Shown in pieces: positions 35,086 to 46,888 of a DNA stretch of 64,000 nt. Source of the stretch: Diphasiastrum complanatum. Taxonomy: Eukaryota; Streptophyta; Lycopodiopsida; Lycopodiales; Lycopodiaceae. The stretch's first letter is position 1; every line of letters starts with the position of its first letter. The notes beneath the pieces are model-generated. The model was not told where the DNA came from and searched no databases. It saw only the letters and a list, made by a program, of their open reading frames with translations. The DNA is taken from the NCBI GenBank assembly GCA_029204225.1, contig CM055101.1, forward strand, positions 42,930,927 to 42,994,926, read 5' to 3'. The translations under genes and the position numbers were made by a program.

Positions 35086-35357
35086 TTTCTTTTTTTTTCA
35101 AAAAGAGGGTTGATTCATATCAAAACTGAGATTATGGCAATAAAAAACACTGAGCAATTTGAAAAATTCTTACTCAAAATTAACTACACAAATTATAGCT
35201 TAAAAAACAAAATTAATTTCATGAGGGCTTGGGTTTTTTGTAATGAAAATGGAAGATTTCGGAGAATGGAAAAAAGAGGAGGTGATGGGGAGGAAGCAGA
35301 AAAGAGTGGAGAAGAGTGGAGAAAGAGAAGTAGCTATGCGGTGAGCAATGTTGGCGC

Positions 35358-35377
35358 TCCCCGGCAACGACGCCAAT
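35358..35377 (-). other. Primer-binding site of a minus-strand gypsy element
   Basis: CTCCCCGGCAACGACGCCAA is the reverse complement of TTGGCGTCGTTGCCGGGGAG, the common primer site of plant Tat/Athila-type gypsy elements. A short piece of its LTR (GTAGTATAGGGGTC) follows up to about 35406. Similar bases follow the LTR end at 26388. Confidence 0.7.
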
Positions 35378-35403
35378 TGTAGTCATCGATTGTAGTATAG
35401 GGG

Positions 35404-35640
35404 TCTCTTCTCTTCTCTCTTCCTCTTATTTTCTACCCCTTCCCTTCACCCAAAACCATGAAAAATGTTAGTGTAGAGGAGTAGAGTTAAGGGAGAGTAG
35501 TGTTAGTGGTGAATAGAGTTAAGGGAGAAAGTAGGAAAGTAACTAAAAATAGCATCTATGCATAGTTAGGTACCTATCCAGTGATCTAACCCTTGTTGAC
35601 GGGTGGGAGGGCTATACTACACAAGATCTTCGACCCTACA
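35404..35640 (+). repeat. LTR 3' fragment of the compact-element family
   Basis: The last about 237 bp of the LTR seen at 17383-18198 recur here: AGAGGAGTAGAGTTAAG..., TAGCATCTATGCATAGTTAGG and the terminal CGACCCTACA. It begins abruptly at the junction with an inverted LTR piece and leads straight into gypsy pol sequence, so primer site, gag and protease are missing between them. Confidence 0.75.
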
Positions 35641-36380
35641 GATGTTGAAATGATGGATGAACATGTACTCCTTTATCTAGATGCCCAACGTATTCCGCCA
35701 AAAGCAAATCCTTAGGAGATCAAGTCACTAGGGCCGTTGGCTCATGTCCAACTAACATCCAAAGTACCCAACACACAAGCGTATAGGCCCAAACCCAAAG
35801 TATACACATGGGATGTGTATCCAGATGAAGTATGGCATACAATTGATGACAATATGATAAGTGAGGCAACAACACCGCCCACTCAAAAACCTCAAAAACC
35901 TCAATTACAAAAAAATAAAATTATTGATACAAAATTAACCGAGCGTCAAAAACAGATGCGTGACAAGCTTAAGCAGCCAATGAAGCCCTTGTCTAAAGAC
36001 ATGGAAACCAAACCATCAGACCAAGCTTCCATGTCCGATAGTGACTCAACACAGATGATTCCCAAAGTTCTAGAAAACTTTGTGGAACCACCTTTCGATC
36101 TTCCACGAAAATTTAGAGATTTCACACTAGATGACGTTGTTATCCAGTTACCACAGCCACACCGGGAACCTACACCAAGTTCCAACTCCTTTGAAGGACT
36201 AGCTAAAATGATGTCGTTAAACCTTAAAGATCCCGACGAGGAGATGGATCGACTAGTTCACATTGGTGCCCACCTTTTGTCCAAACAACTTTCTAATCTG
36301 AAAACTTTACTTCGCAAATATAGGGATGTATTTGCATGGAACTATACTAACCCCGTCTATCACGAGAGAATTGATGAAGA
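35641..36380 (+). pseudogene. Gypsy pol linker between protease and reverse transcriptase
   Basis: The frame (from 35737) is Lys/Pro/Gln-rich and ends with LKTLLRKYRDVFAWNYTN, the conserved stretch just before gypsy reverse transcriptase. It lacks a protease active site. The LTR fragment upstream abuts it directly. Confidence 0.6.
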
Positions 36381-36389
36381 TTTAAGAAA

Positions 36390-37140
36390 TTGCTGGATGC
36401 TGGGTTCATTTATGAAGTCCAACATACTGATTGGGTATCACCCATTGTGGTTGTACCCAAGAAAAACAGCAAACTTCGTATCTGTGTCGATCTCAAGAAC
36501 CTTTATGCGGTTATGAAGAAAGACCATTTTCCCTTGCCTTTAACGACCCAAATCTTAGAGAAAATGGCACGAGCTGAAGCTTTCAGCTTCTTGGATGGAT
36601 TCACCGGTTATTTCCTTGTTCAAATAGCCCCTGAAGATAAACATAAAACGGCCTTTGCCACAGAAAAAGGAGTTTATGCTTATAATGTCATGCTTTTGGC
36701 TTATGCAATGCCCCTTCAATGTTTCAGAGGGTCATGCAACTGGCCTTCCAAGACCTGTTACATCGGATTGTGGAGATTTATCTCGACGATCTGGGTGTAC
36801 ATTCCTCAGTGGCTATGCACCTTGACACACTGGAGAAAATCTTCATTCACTACTGTAGATTTGAAATTTTCCTAAACCCTGATAAGTGCCAAATCTAGGT
36901 CACCCATGGGGTGGTCCTCAGACATATAATTTCAAAGGACAGTATTTCTACCGATCCTTAAAAAATCAAGGTTATAGTAGAAATGCCCTTACCTGCAACA
37001 ATGAAGGAAGTTTACGTCTTTCTCGATCACACAAATTATTATCGCATCTTTATAATCGATTATGTCGGTAAGGCACGTCTCGTTTATTTAGTTGTGGTAG
37101 ATCCTCGCTGGACCAAAGAATGAATTAAAGCCTTTGAGGA
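36390..37140 (+). pseudogene. Ty3/gypsy reverse transcriptase, frameshifted
   Basis: Motifs in order are GFIYEVQHTDWVSPIVVVPK, LRICVDLKNLYAVMKKDHFP, FSFLDGFTGYFLVQIAPEDK and, after a frameshift near 36710, EIYLDDLGVH with the catalytic LDD. LNPDKCQIW follows in the thumb region. Several stops follow. It would copy element RNA into DNA but is inactive. Confidence 0.85.
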
Positions 37141-37141
37141 A

Positions 37142-37680
37142 TTGAAAATAGCCCTTACCACGACACCCATACTCCGCTCGCCAGACTACACAAAAGAGTT
37201 TCATATGCATACTGACGCAAGTAAGTATGCCATTGGAGGTCTTCTTGCACAACCAGACGAGTATGGCAAGGATTTCCCAAAACGTTCCTTGAGCAGGCAA
37301 CTGGTGCCTGCTGAAGTAAACTATACAACCACCGAGTGAGAAGCATTGGCGATGGTCTATGCTGTACAACAACTAAGACATTATTTACTAGGCCAGACCT
37401 TTGCATTCTACACTGACCATCAAGCCCTATTTTATATTGTTAATAAATCATGTAAAACGGGACATATAGCTCGATGGTTGTTGATACTAGAGGAATTTAA
37501 TTTCCACGTGGTCATTCGGAAAGGGACCCAACATTTCATGGCGGATCACCTTTCCTGGCTACCTAATGCTGAAAAAGCAACTGCACCAGTCAACGATGAT
37601 CTTCCTGATGCATGTCTTTTTCATATTGATGCTACACCTTTATGGGCTGAGGAGATCACTCAGTTCCTAACAACAGGCTG
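37142..37680 (+). pseudogene. Gypsy RNase H
   Basis: FHMHTDASKYAIGGLLAQ, EALAMVYAVQQLRHYLLG, FYTDHQALFYIVNK and HFMADHLSWLPN are the standard RNase H blocks with the first and later catalytic Asp. One stop at 37337 splits it. Confidence 0.85.
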
Positions 37681-37702
37681 ACTCAAAGAAGGCCAGAGTA
37701 CG

Positions 37703-38880
37703 GTGGCAAAAAATTTTTTTTTGCTTAAAGCAGCGCCATTTCAGCTCATAGCCGGACAACTTTATAAACGAGACGTTGACGGTATTATCCGACGATGCGC
37801 TTATAGATCCGAGATACGACCTATCATATCCCAGGCTCATGAGGGTATTGGCGGTGGCCACTTCTCTGCTGAAGCCACAACTAAGACTATCCTTTGAGCA
37901 GAGTTGTGGTGGCCATCTTTGTTTAAAGACACATTTGCTGTCATTAAAACGTGTGATGTCTGTCAACGAGCCAAGAAAAATACAAAAGCAGACTTCGCAC
38001 CACTGACTCCCATTATAAAAGGTGCAGCCTTCCATAAGTGGGAAATTGACTTTGTTGGTCCAATCAGTCCAGCAGCCAAACATACCCAAGCCCGTTACAT
38101 CCTCATAGCCACATATTACGCCACTAAGTGGGTTGAGACTCGAGCAACAAAGGACGCCAACGCAAAAATTGTCGCACGTTTTCTTTACGAAAACATTATT
38201 ACACGTTTTGGCTGTCCTATAGAGCTAGTTAGTGATTGCGACACACATTTTTTAAATGTTGTCATTGATAATTTACTATGCCATTAACTTGTCGTTCACT
38301 GAAAGAGTACACCATACTATCCTAGGTGTAATGGCCAGGCCGAATACACTAACAAGTTGATATGTAAAATCTCGACAAAGATAGTTGAAACCAGTCACTC
38401 TGATTGGGAAACAAAACTTTTTTCAGCTATCTGGGCTTACCGCACCACCCCGAAGAAAGTGGGTTACCCCTTTTCATTTAGTGTATGGTCAAGAGGCGAT
38501 AATGCCTATAGAATTCTTAGTACCTTCGCCAAGAGTCATGGAAGATTTTTCTACAGATCTCTGTGAAAAAACTACAATTGAGCAACAAGTCAAAGCCAGG
38601 CTATTTATGTTAGCCCAGTTATGCGAGACAAGACATATATCTTACCATGCACAACTGGTTAACAAACGACGCCAAAAGGCCTGGCATGACCGTCACTTAT
38701 GCAATAAAGATCTACACTTAGGTGACTAGGTGCTTCTTTATACATCAAAATAATACCCTGGCAAATTGAAATTTTGAAGTGAGGGACCATATGTTATTAA
38801 TAAAATCTTTCCTAATGGTGCAGTCCAGCTGCAAACACTTGACGGAATACTCCTAGACACTGTAATATATTAGTCAGTTA
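37703..38880 (+). pseudogene. Ty3/gypsy integrase, several stops
   Basis: The Zn-binding part is visible as HEGIGGGHF followed by CDVCQRAKK. The core has WEIDFVGPISPA (first Asp), LVSDCDTHFLN (second Asp) and YYPRCNGQAEYTNK (Glu). Frameshifts or stops occur near 37897, 38287 and 38460. The C-terminal part contains LVYGQEAIMPIEFLVPSPR and GPYVINKIFPNGAVQLQTLD. No chromodomain is seen. Confidence 0.85.
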
Positions 38881-39440
38881 TAATCTGGTCAATTGCAAGT
38901 TAGCTCTCTCACCAATGGAACCAGGTCTCAAATTGTTGAAGGACCAATGTCTTCGAATGTTATGGCCATATTCGGTTAAGGACCTGGAAATGTCCTAAAA
39001 TGGTAGACCGGCCCTCCAGTGCTCGAGATTATTGGTCACGCCGAAATTTAATTCCATGTTGAGGCCTGTTTGTGACTAATTACCTTGAGAGGACCCAGAC
39101 ACTCTAATTGAGACATATGGAGTATTGCTTGTCTGTGTGACGGATATAAGCAGGAGGACTGCATGAAGAGGTGTGATCTATTTATAGTTGACCTGCATGG
39201 GGGTTGCATGGCTCATGCATAGGACTCTACTCTCTATATATTGAGGTAGGAATTCTCTCGTCGACATATTGGGTTTAGGTTACCAGTTTCTCTCTTCTCC
39301 TCTTGCTTCACATGGCATGGCTTGGGGGCTAGATCCAGGTTTGATCTAGGATTGGTTGGGCAGTTTGGCTCCATAGTCTCTCTTATTGTGTTCTTCTATC
39401 CTCATCTTAGGGGCAATCCTTGAGGGTCTTTACAACGAAC
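38881..39440. other. Non-coding, possibly LTR
   Basis: A TG...CA candidate from about 39058 (TGTTGAGGCC) to about 39433 (CTTTACA) has TATTTATAG near 39180, but no second copy is present to prove an LTR. It leads into a copia fragment. Confidence 0.3.
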
Positions 39441-39890
39441 AATCAAAGAGAAGGAGCACATGCGTGAGTATCCTTGTCATTCGATAAGAGGATCTTTTAT
39501 GTACGCAATGATATGTACCAGGCCAGACATAGCTTTTGTAGTCAGCTCCTTAAGCCAATATATGACTAACCCTAATATGATACATTGGAAGGCTCTCATC
39601 AGAGTTTTGAGATATCTTCAAGCTACTATTGACTTTTGCATTTGTTATGGAGCAGCGACAAACTCAATTGACTTAGTGGTTACATAGATGCAAGTTGGTG
39701 GGCAGGAGATGTAGACACTCGTAAATCTACTTCTAGATTTACATTCTTCCTCAACAATGGTCCTATTTCTTGGAACAGTCACAAGCAATCTTTGGTAGCT
39801 CTATCTTCTACATAATTAGAGTATATCGCAGCCTCTAAGATGATTAGTAGAGCTAAACTAAGAGAGGCTTTAAGATTATGGAATACAATT
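39440..39890 (+). pseudogene. Ty1/copia fragment: end of reverse transcriptase and RNase H
   Basis: RGSFMYAMICTRPDIAF, HWKALIRVLRYLQATIDF, then after a frameshift YIDASWWAGDVDTRKSTSRF and SWNSHKQSLVALSST are the normal consecutive copia motifs. Stops are present. No LTR could be attached. Confidence 0.75.
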
Positions 39891-40229
39891 GACCAAAAGT
39901 GACTTGTAATTTTAGGATCTCTATCACAAACAATATCACCGGTTAGCCATAAATTGGCTTAATGAGCTGACCACAAATGTGATGCCTGTTCTGGGGCAAA
40001 TTATCTCGTACATGAGAGATCTGATAATTGAATGATATGGATAATGTCTCATCTATTTCTTCTCTTCTATTGTTTTAGGACACTGCTCTATAGATAATGT
40101 TAAGCTGGATCCATAAGTAAGTGGATGAACTTGCAATTTATCATACTGTATTTGGTAAGCATATTAAAAATTTACCTCAAATGAGTGATGTATAGTAGCC
40201 TCTTCTCTTTGTCTCTATGAATTTGGATT
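39891..40229. other. No gene recognised
   Basis: AT-rich sequence between two copia fragments of opposite orientation. The left part may be decayed RNase H tail. Confidence 0.3.
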
Positions 40230-40945
40230 CCGAGACAATAATGAGCTTCACCCAGGTTTGTTATGTTGAATTTTGAAAGCAACATACTTTTAGCATCTTT
40301 TATAAGATGGAAACTTACTAAACAATAGTGTGTCGTTAGTAATAATTATAAAAGATTGTTGCATGGCCTTGAAGTTAATATTCGAATCTACAGAGCTTGG
40401 TTCAAATGCATGTCAAATAAAGAGAATATTTATCCTTTGAAATCATGCTCATGCAGATTGCTTCGAGCCATAAAGTAATATGAGGAGTTTGCATACATGG
40501 CCTTTTTTACCATTCATTACATAACCTTATGGATACATCATGTAAATATCTTCTTCTATAACTTCATTGAGATATGCCATATGTATATCTAACTGATGTA
40601 CTTCAAGATTGGTTGTAGTAACACAAGATAGTAACATTTTGATTGAAGAATACTTAACAATAGGACTGAAGTTTTTAAAACAATCATTATTACAGATCTT
40701 AAAAAATCCTCTGGCCACCAGTTGGACTTTTTTTCAATCTACGCTCACATCTGCTTTATACTTGATCTTATAAATCCATTTGCAATCGAGTATATTTCTT
40801 TCTACAATTAATTTGACAATAGACCAAGTTTCGCTCTTAATCAGAGGATTATATTATTTGTCCATTTCTTTTCTTCAAAGATCGGAATCGGATTTTGTGA
40901 GTGCTTCATCAATAGTGTTTGGTTCTTGAATATCATAATAAACAA
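40230..40945 (-). pseudogene. Ty1/copia reverse transcriptase remnant
   Basis: From right to left the minus strand reads QEPNTIDEALTKS, ETWSIVKLI, CKWIYKIKYKADVSV, FSPIVKYSSIKMLL, LEVHQLDIHMAYLNEV and IYMMYP, then GHVCKLL. The frame at 40527-40718 is the best preserved part. The catalytic YVDD is not legible. Confidence 0.75.
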
Positions 40946-41339
40946 ATGTATCAATACATACACACACATATATATATAGTATATATGACAGATTGTGTTG
41001 GATTTTTTATTGATTTTCTAGGAAGTACAAAGGCTGCATATCATGATATTGATATTGTTGTTGCTAAGTAGCAAAATCTTCTTCTAAGTCACTTTCTATA
41101 AAATGTTCATTCTTGGAGTATTCAAATTTGGAAATCAAAAATCTGTTGTGTCGACAGCAGAAGAAATTTGTGATCCTTCTTGGATTATACTCTTGCCTTC
41201 AATAAATTGATCTTCAAGGAATATTACATCTTTGCTATTAAAATATTAAAAGTAGCAAGATCATACAACCTATAAGTCTTATATGAGAAAGTATACCATT
41301 AAAAATTGAATTCTATTGGAGTCCAATTTTTTTTTTTCA

Positions 41340-41990
41340 CCTCCTTTAGAATTTGCACATAAGCAATAGATTCGAAAACTTTGATGTTTTTTAATGATGA
41401 TTTGGAACCTGTCCAAACTACATAAAAAATCTGTCTTCAGAAGTCTTTAGTTGAACATTTGTTTTGAATATAAGTCGATGTGAATACAACTCGAGCCCAA
41501 AAATATATGGGAAGTGATGCATGAGTAAGCATCGAATATATCCTTTTTTTCAGCAAATCCATCCAATTTAGAATCATAAGAAGTGATAAACTATTGTTTA
41601 ATGCCTTGACAAAGGCAACACTCCTTGAATTTTGGTTGAGATGTACTCTCCACCATTGTCAATCCTCAAATTGGCTTTATTCTTTTATCAATTTCAAATT
41701 TAGCATGCTCCTTGAATATTTTGAAAAAATCAAATGCTTTTGATTCATAATTCATAAAATATACAGCCATTCTTCTAAAAAAAATCCTCTGTAATAAAGA
41801 ATTTTGCAACTACTAGAGATAATGTTTGCATCGCCACATATATCTAAATGCACAGCATCTACCAATTCTTTAGCTATATGTTTACTATTTGATCTAAATA
41901 GAATCCTAGAGTAAGAGTAAAGATAGAGATTGTTTGTCCTGGATTGTGCATTCATACATTTTGAAGTGCTCTGAGCCAGTGTTCGCAAAA
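41340..41990 (-). pseudogene. Ty1/copia integrase remnant
   Basis: Readable pieces are ELVDAVHLDICGDANI, RIDNGGEYISTKI and LKTSEDRFF, in the expected order on the minus strand. It is colinear with the reverse transcriptase remnant at 40230-40945 and belongs to the same decayed element. Confidence 0.65.
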
Positions 41991-42079
41991 CCTCCTTGGA
42001 GTTCTCCTACATTTTCCTATATCTGGGTTCCTCAAATCTTGCAAGATCCTTGACATAAGAGTGATTAGTAGCACTTTCA

Positions 42080-42240
42080 TTCAATCTTGAAGTAGTTGTC
42101 TTCATGAAATGTAACATCTGTCCTCACTAAAATCTTTTTAGTGATAGGATTATAGACTTTATATCCCTTGCTATTTTCATCATAACCAACAAAGACTCCT
42201 TTTATGGATGTAGGATCATCCTTCTTTCTTGTATCTAATG
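42080..42240 (-). pseudogene. Displaced copia post-integrase segment
   Basis: The minus strand reads DDPTSIKGVFVGYDENSKGY and KVYNPITKKILVRTDV, which normally lie after the integrase core. Here they lie before it, so this piece is from a second copy or was rearranged. Confidence 0.6.
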
Positions 42241-43299
42241 ATTCTTGTCTTCCAATAGAAAAAACAAGATATCAAATAGAGGCTTACCATTGAGCTAATG
42301 CTCAAAGTCACCATTAAACTATCATTCAATCTTACCATTGAATTATCATTCATTTGATATGGCTTGTTAAACTAAAAACATTTGACTGAATGTGACTATA
42401 TTTGAACAATTATCAACTCAAAACACACGTTGAATGTCACTATTTTGAGCACTTATGCCGAAATACATATGCTCTATAGTGGCCTCTAAAGAGCATATGT
42501 CATCTCTATCAGATATCCATAATAAATATCGTGGACACTTCTTTAATGTCTCTTTGACTTACCATTGAACTTAATCTGCACAACTACTAGTCTAGAGTCT
42601 GTGACTTAATCTATCATTTGTAACACGAGTCTCAAGGTACCCTTGCAATGTGTACAGTAGTGTAGAAAATCCAAATATTGATGTTGATTGTTCCACCTCC
42701 ACAACCATAAAAGCTTGTCAGCTTACTATTTGCTAATCTTGCCGCAACTACCAATCATTTTCATTTGACTCCACCATCCCGCAGCCTTTGCCACATACTT
42801 CACCAATACTGGACCTTCTGTAGTGCTTTTGAGGTTGAACGCATTGCAAGTCTGAGAAACGATCCAAACGGTACTGAAAAACGTGGGCTGTTGTTGCCAA
42901 AAACCTTTCTATGTAAATTCAGTTGTCTGTGGCCTGTACTTGTGCGTCATGTCAATGAGTAGATTCTTTATGTTACTCAGTCTCAACGTAGAACCAAGAC
43001 ACGATTTCGAATTATTATATATATTGCTGAATAGAGCGAACTTTTACATACAAAACATGACACCTACTTTTGAGAATAAGAATGAAAGCATAACAATTGT
43101 ATAGCTGCCTTATTTGAGCTTCTAAAGCTTGCAAGAAAGTTTTTAGATGTTGTTGAAAATCTAGCCAACCAAGAAAGTGCATATTCAATACAAATCTCAC
43201 GATGCAAATATTTCTCGAAGCTTATGATCAATGCTTTTCTAAGAACCTATGACACTCTTATTCTTCATCAACATCATAACACATGCTATTGAGGATAGA
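42241..43299. other. No gene recognised
   Basis: AT-rich sequence with short repeats of ACCATTGAACTATCATTCAA type near 42285-42360. No coding signal. Confidence 0.35.
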
Positions 43300-44870
43300 A
43301 ATGACGGCCATAAACATAGATATAACACTTAGCTGTAAAATAATCTGATTTGAATTTCTAAAGCTATGAAAACTTACCCAAAAAAGTGCATACTCGGCTA
43401 AAAAATCAGTTCAACCTAGTGCAGGAGCAAAAATTATGACTATATTTGGCTGATCTCGTCACATCGGCTGCATACATACACCATATGAGTTTGTGTTGGA
43501 CATTTCAACATCCAAACATCACAAGACATAAATCGGTTCTCCAACATTCGATTCAATCAAATCATGCAAGGGACACCTACATATTCAAAGCTTATCAACA
43601 TTAGTTTTACAACTTATCAATTTGTTTTGGAACGTACATCCTTAAAAATTCTTATCGAACTATTCCTTAGATCCTAGGGCATATCATAGAAATCTTGTTA
43701 AAGACCTATGAGGACACAAATCTTTAATCAAATTGAGGAAAAAGTGAAAGTCACCATTGCAAGCATAACCATTTTATCGAAATGCATTGTTGCATGTTTA
43801 GACGAGATATCACTTCAACTCATGACAAGAATAGACAAAATTCTGGTTATATTCAAGACATCAATAGACACATGATTACACAAACTTGACCCACTTTTGA
43901 GCATTTAAACATCTCAATAAAAGACAAATCAGCTCTCAAACATCATGTGCTCAAATCACAAGGGACTCCAACATATATATTTCTAGTCAACATTAGTAGG
44001 AGTAACGCTTACGAATTTGTTTTAAAAAGTACCTCAAGAAGCTCATTGAACCTTTTTTTAGGGCCTAAAGAATATCATGAAAACTTTCTTTGCTAAAGAA
44101 ATGTGAAATCATAATTTGGTGAACATGGATATATCACGGATAGAAATAAAATCCAACAACAAGGAAGTAAAATGCATGATAAAATTCTCATTTAAGTTTG
44201 GAACAAACCTAAACATAGAGCAAAAAACTTACCAAAATGTTGCATATTTAGACAAGATATCGCTTCAACTCATGGCTGGAATAGGCACAATTCTGGTTAT
44301 ATTCAACACATCAACATAAACAAATGATTACATGAACTTAACCCACTTTTGACCATTAAACGCGAAATAAAAGACAAATCAGCTCTCAAACATCATGTGG
44401 TCAAATCACACAAGGGACTCCAACATATATATTTCAAATCAACATTAGTAGGAGTAGCACTTACGAATCTATTTTGAAACGTACCTCAAGAAGCTCATTG
44501 AACTTTTTTTAGGGCCTAAAGAATATCGTGAAAACTTTCTTTGCTAAAGGAATGTGAGAGAAGATTTTGTGAACATGGATATATCATAGATAGAAATAAA
44601 ATCTAGCAACAAGGAAATAAAATGCATGATAAAATTCTCATTTAAGTTTGCAAGGAACCTAAATATAGAGTAGAAAAGTTACCAAAAAAATACATACTCG
44701 GTTGAGATATCACTTCAAATCACCAAGAATTTGCAAAATTCTGGTTATATCATCCGACTTCGTCACATCAACTTAATTGACAAACAATTATATAAGTCTT
44801 TTTCAACATTTTAGCATCTAAACAAAACTTGTAGATTAGCTCTCAAACATGTGCTCAAATCACTCAAAGA
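43300..44870. repeat. Tandem repeat with a period of about 450 bp
   Basis: TTCTGGTTAT occurs at 43841, 44291 and 44739. Around it, whole units align: CCCACTTTTGA, CAAATCAGCTCTCAAACATC, CCTCAAGAAGCTCATTGAAC, GAACATGGATATATCA and GCATGATAAAATTCTC. A more diverged unit lies upstream at about 43300-43480. Between two and four units are present. The 67-codon frame at 44116-44319 is inside the repeat. Function unknown; it may be a satellite or part of an unseen larger element. Confidence 0.75.
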
Positions 44871-45179
44871 GCACTTGTGTGTTTAAACGATTTACTAACA
44901 ATCAGGTTTCAATTTTTCAGTTCCATTTATGTGCTTGTCCATTATTCTATTTCAAATTCTGAAACATGGATGACTAGTCATTATGGTATTCCAATTGACG
45001 AAAAAAAAAATTGGAATTTTTCTAGACATTAATCAATAAACTTACTGAATTTTTTCTATTGTGGAAACTAATACCTTTGATGCAAGGTTTGTACAAGCAC
45101 ATAGAATATTCATTCACAACTAGAAATCAAGATAGAAACGATAGCTAATGAATAGACAAATCATTAGAGCTGTGTGCAG
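44871..45179. other. No gene recognised
   Basis: Short AT-rich spacer between the tandem repeat and the gypsy LTR-like region. Confidence 0.3.
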
Positions 45180-46300
45180 CCATGGTTGGATCAGAACATT
45201 AGAGGGTAAGGGCCAAATCAGTGTGGCCTCAGGGATTTCACGCTGGATCACCTGTTTGGTGCTAGTGTCTTCAGAGGATGAGGAGGCCATGTTAGTAGTG
45301 ATGATTAGAGGTCGAAAAAGTAGGAAAAATGGTGGAAAAGATAAAAAGGTGTGGAAACGACAAAAATTGTGAATTACGAGTGTTGGATGACAAATATTGT
45401 AGTTCAGAGCGCAGATCAATATTCAGTATGAGCAGATGATAGCTGATAGAAAGTTTGGTTGCAACCGAAGAACTTGGTAATTTCAGTGTGAATTTCGACA
45501 GAGCTTCGCTAGCAAAGGTGACAAATGACTCGAATTCAGCCCTTATATAGTGGAATTTAGAGTGCGTATTAGGTGAAATCCACTTTCCCTTGTTCAGTTC
45601 CACCCAAATTTTGGCAGGCACCTTCTTAACAAAATTCTAAGACCTCAGGAAAGTCTGCGAGAGTCCAGAAGGTGCTTTGACTGCTATGCGAAGGTTCTGT
45701 GAGGGTTCAGGCTGTCTGCGAGGGTTCAACTCTCGCAAGAAGTGATCTCTCGCACAACTTGTTCTTGTGATTGGATTTTCAAGATTAGACCATGTAGGCA
45801 GGCTAATTTTATTGCTCTGATTCCATTTAGGCACTCGCGAGGTTTGGTAAGATGATCTTGATGCTCTACGAGGGTTCTAAAAATTCAGCTTCTGGAAAAA
45901 TAGTGATTCCTCCATCAAGAACTCTCGTAGAGATTTTCATGGATGCATCTGGGTTAGATCTGGTGACTGTCCAAGTTTCAAGAGCTATCTCCTAGGGGAT
46001 CTCAAAAAATCATGAAAAAAGTGTTCTTTTAGAGTGTTTTTTTGACGAGATCTCAAGATTTTCTGATTTTTAACTTTTGTAAACTGGTAATCAGCTTCAT
46101 CTAGGCTTGATCTAACTATTGGTAGTTCTCTGGAAGTTTTGATGGATACTTGGTAACAGATCCATCAGTCAATCTGATGATCTGCTTCCTTCTTGATCCC
46201 ATCTGGATCTGGATCCTCCTTGGATTTTGATGGATTTTTCCAATCTTGCCAGATCTGGCCGAATCTTGATGGATCTAGCTTGATTTGGCTTGATCTTCCT
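45180..46300 (-). repeat. LTR/leader of the split minus-strand gypsy element
   Basis: It is the inverted partner of 28860-29990. On the minus strand a TATATAAGG-type box near 45545 is followed by coding-like text that includes MASSSSEDTSTKQV, similar to the other copy. The frames at 45120-45419 and 45292-45621 lie inside this region. It is downstream of the integrase end of the split element. Confidence 0.6.
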
Positions 46301-46433
46301 AGATCTAGTGGTGATGATTTAGCTGAATAGCTTTTCGTAACGTGTCATCACCAATCTGGATCTCTCTTACTGTGGTGGCTAGTACTTGTGCAACCGGCTA
46401 CCATTGATGGGTGTATCGAATGGGTCCCATCTA
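46301..46433 (-). pseudogene. Distal end of gypsy integrase, cut off by an insertion
   Basis: Read on the minus strand from 46429, GATGGGACCCATTCG continues the frame that stops at 61914. Joined at the shared TAGA, the two pieces give AVNLDGTHSIHPS. This is the normal gypsy ending: another copy in this window has AVQLQTLDG. It proves that the island between them is an insertion. Confidence 0.75.
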
Positions 46434-46469
46434 GCATTAGAGGAGTTCTCAATATCAAAAAGACCCTTT
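46434..46469 (+). repeat. Left terminal inverted repeat of the island
   Basis: Thirty-six bases starting GCATTAGAGGAGTTCTC and ending AGACCCTTT are the exact reverse complement of 61871-61906. Homology stops immediately inside. Confidence 0.95.
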
Positions 46470-46888
46470 GTAAAGATACTTTTATTTTTTTTCTTTAGTT
46501 TCGACCGTCACCAGGCCCAATCAAAATGCACAAATTTGAAATCTATGTAACGTAGTTCAAATTAACTAAAAAATAAAAATGCAATATAGAAAACTTTGAA
46601 ATTTGTGTCCGGGCAGCATGGACGTATCCCATTGGTTTCTTTTTCCTGCCCGACACGTGCTAATCTGCTCGACGTCAATATCTCAAGTTAAATTTACTTT
46701 ACTATGCTGGTTAGTATAATGAAATTTTCTAACTATACTAGTTATAGTTATAGAAATATAGTATGTACAGTTACATAAAATATGGTATTCGCAGTAACTG
46801 TGACTATGTTGGCATTCACATTAGATTAAATGTGATACGAAAAATTAAAATCAAGTAACATATCAGAGAGATTTTTGGCGCCCAAGTT
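46470..46888. other. Left subterminal region of the transposon
   Basis: Non-coding. It probably holds the promoter of gene A. TTTGGCGCCCAAG at 46875-46887 immediately precedes its start codon. No TATA box can be chosen with confidence. Confidence 0.4.

Noticed and set aside
34197-35101. Minus-strand Ser/Leu/Pro-rich frames up to 241 codons
   Set aside because: They come from the purine-only opposite strand, where stop codons are rare, and overlap each other in different frames.
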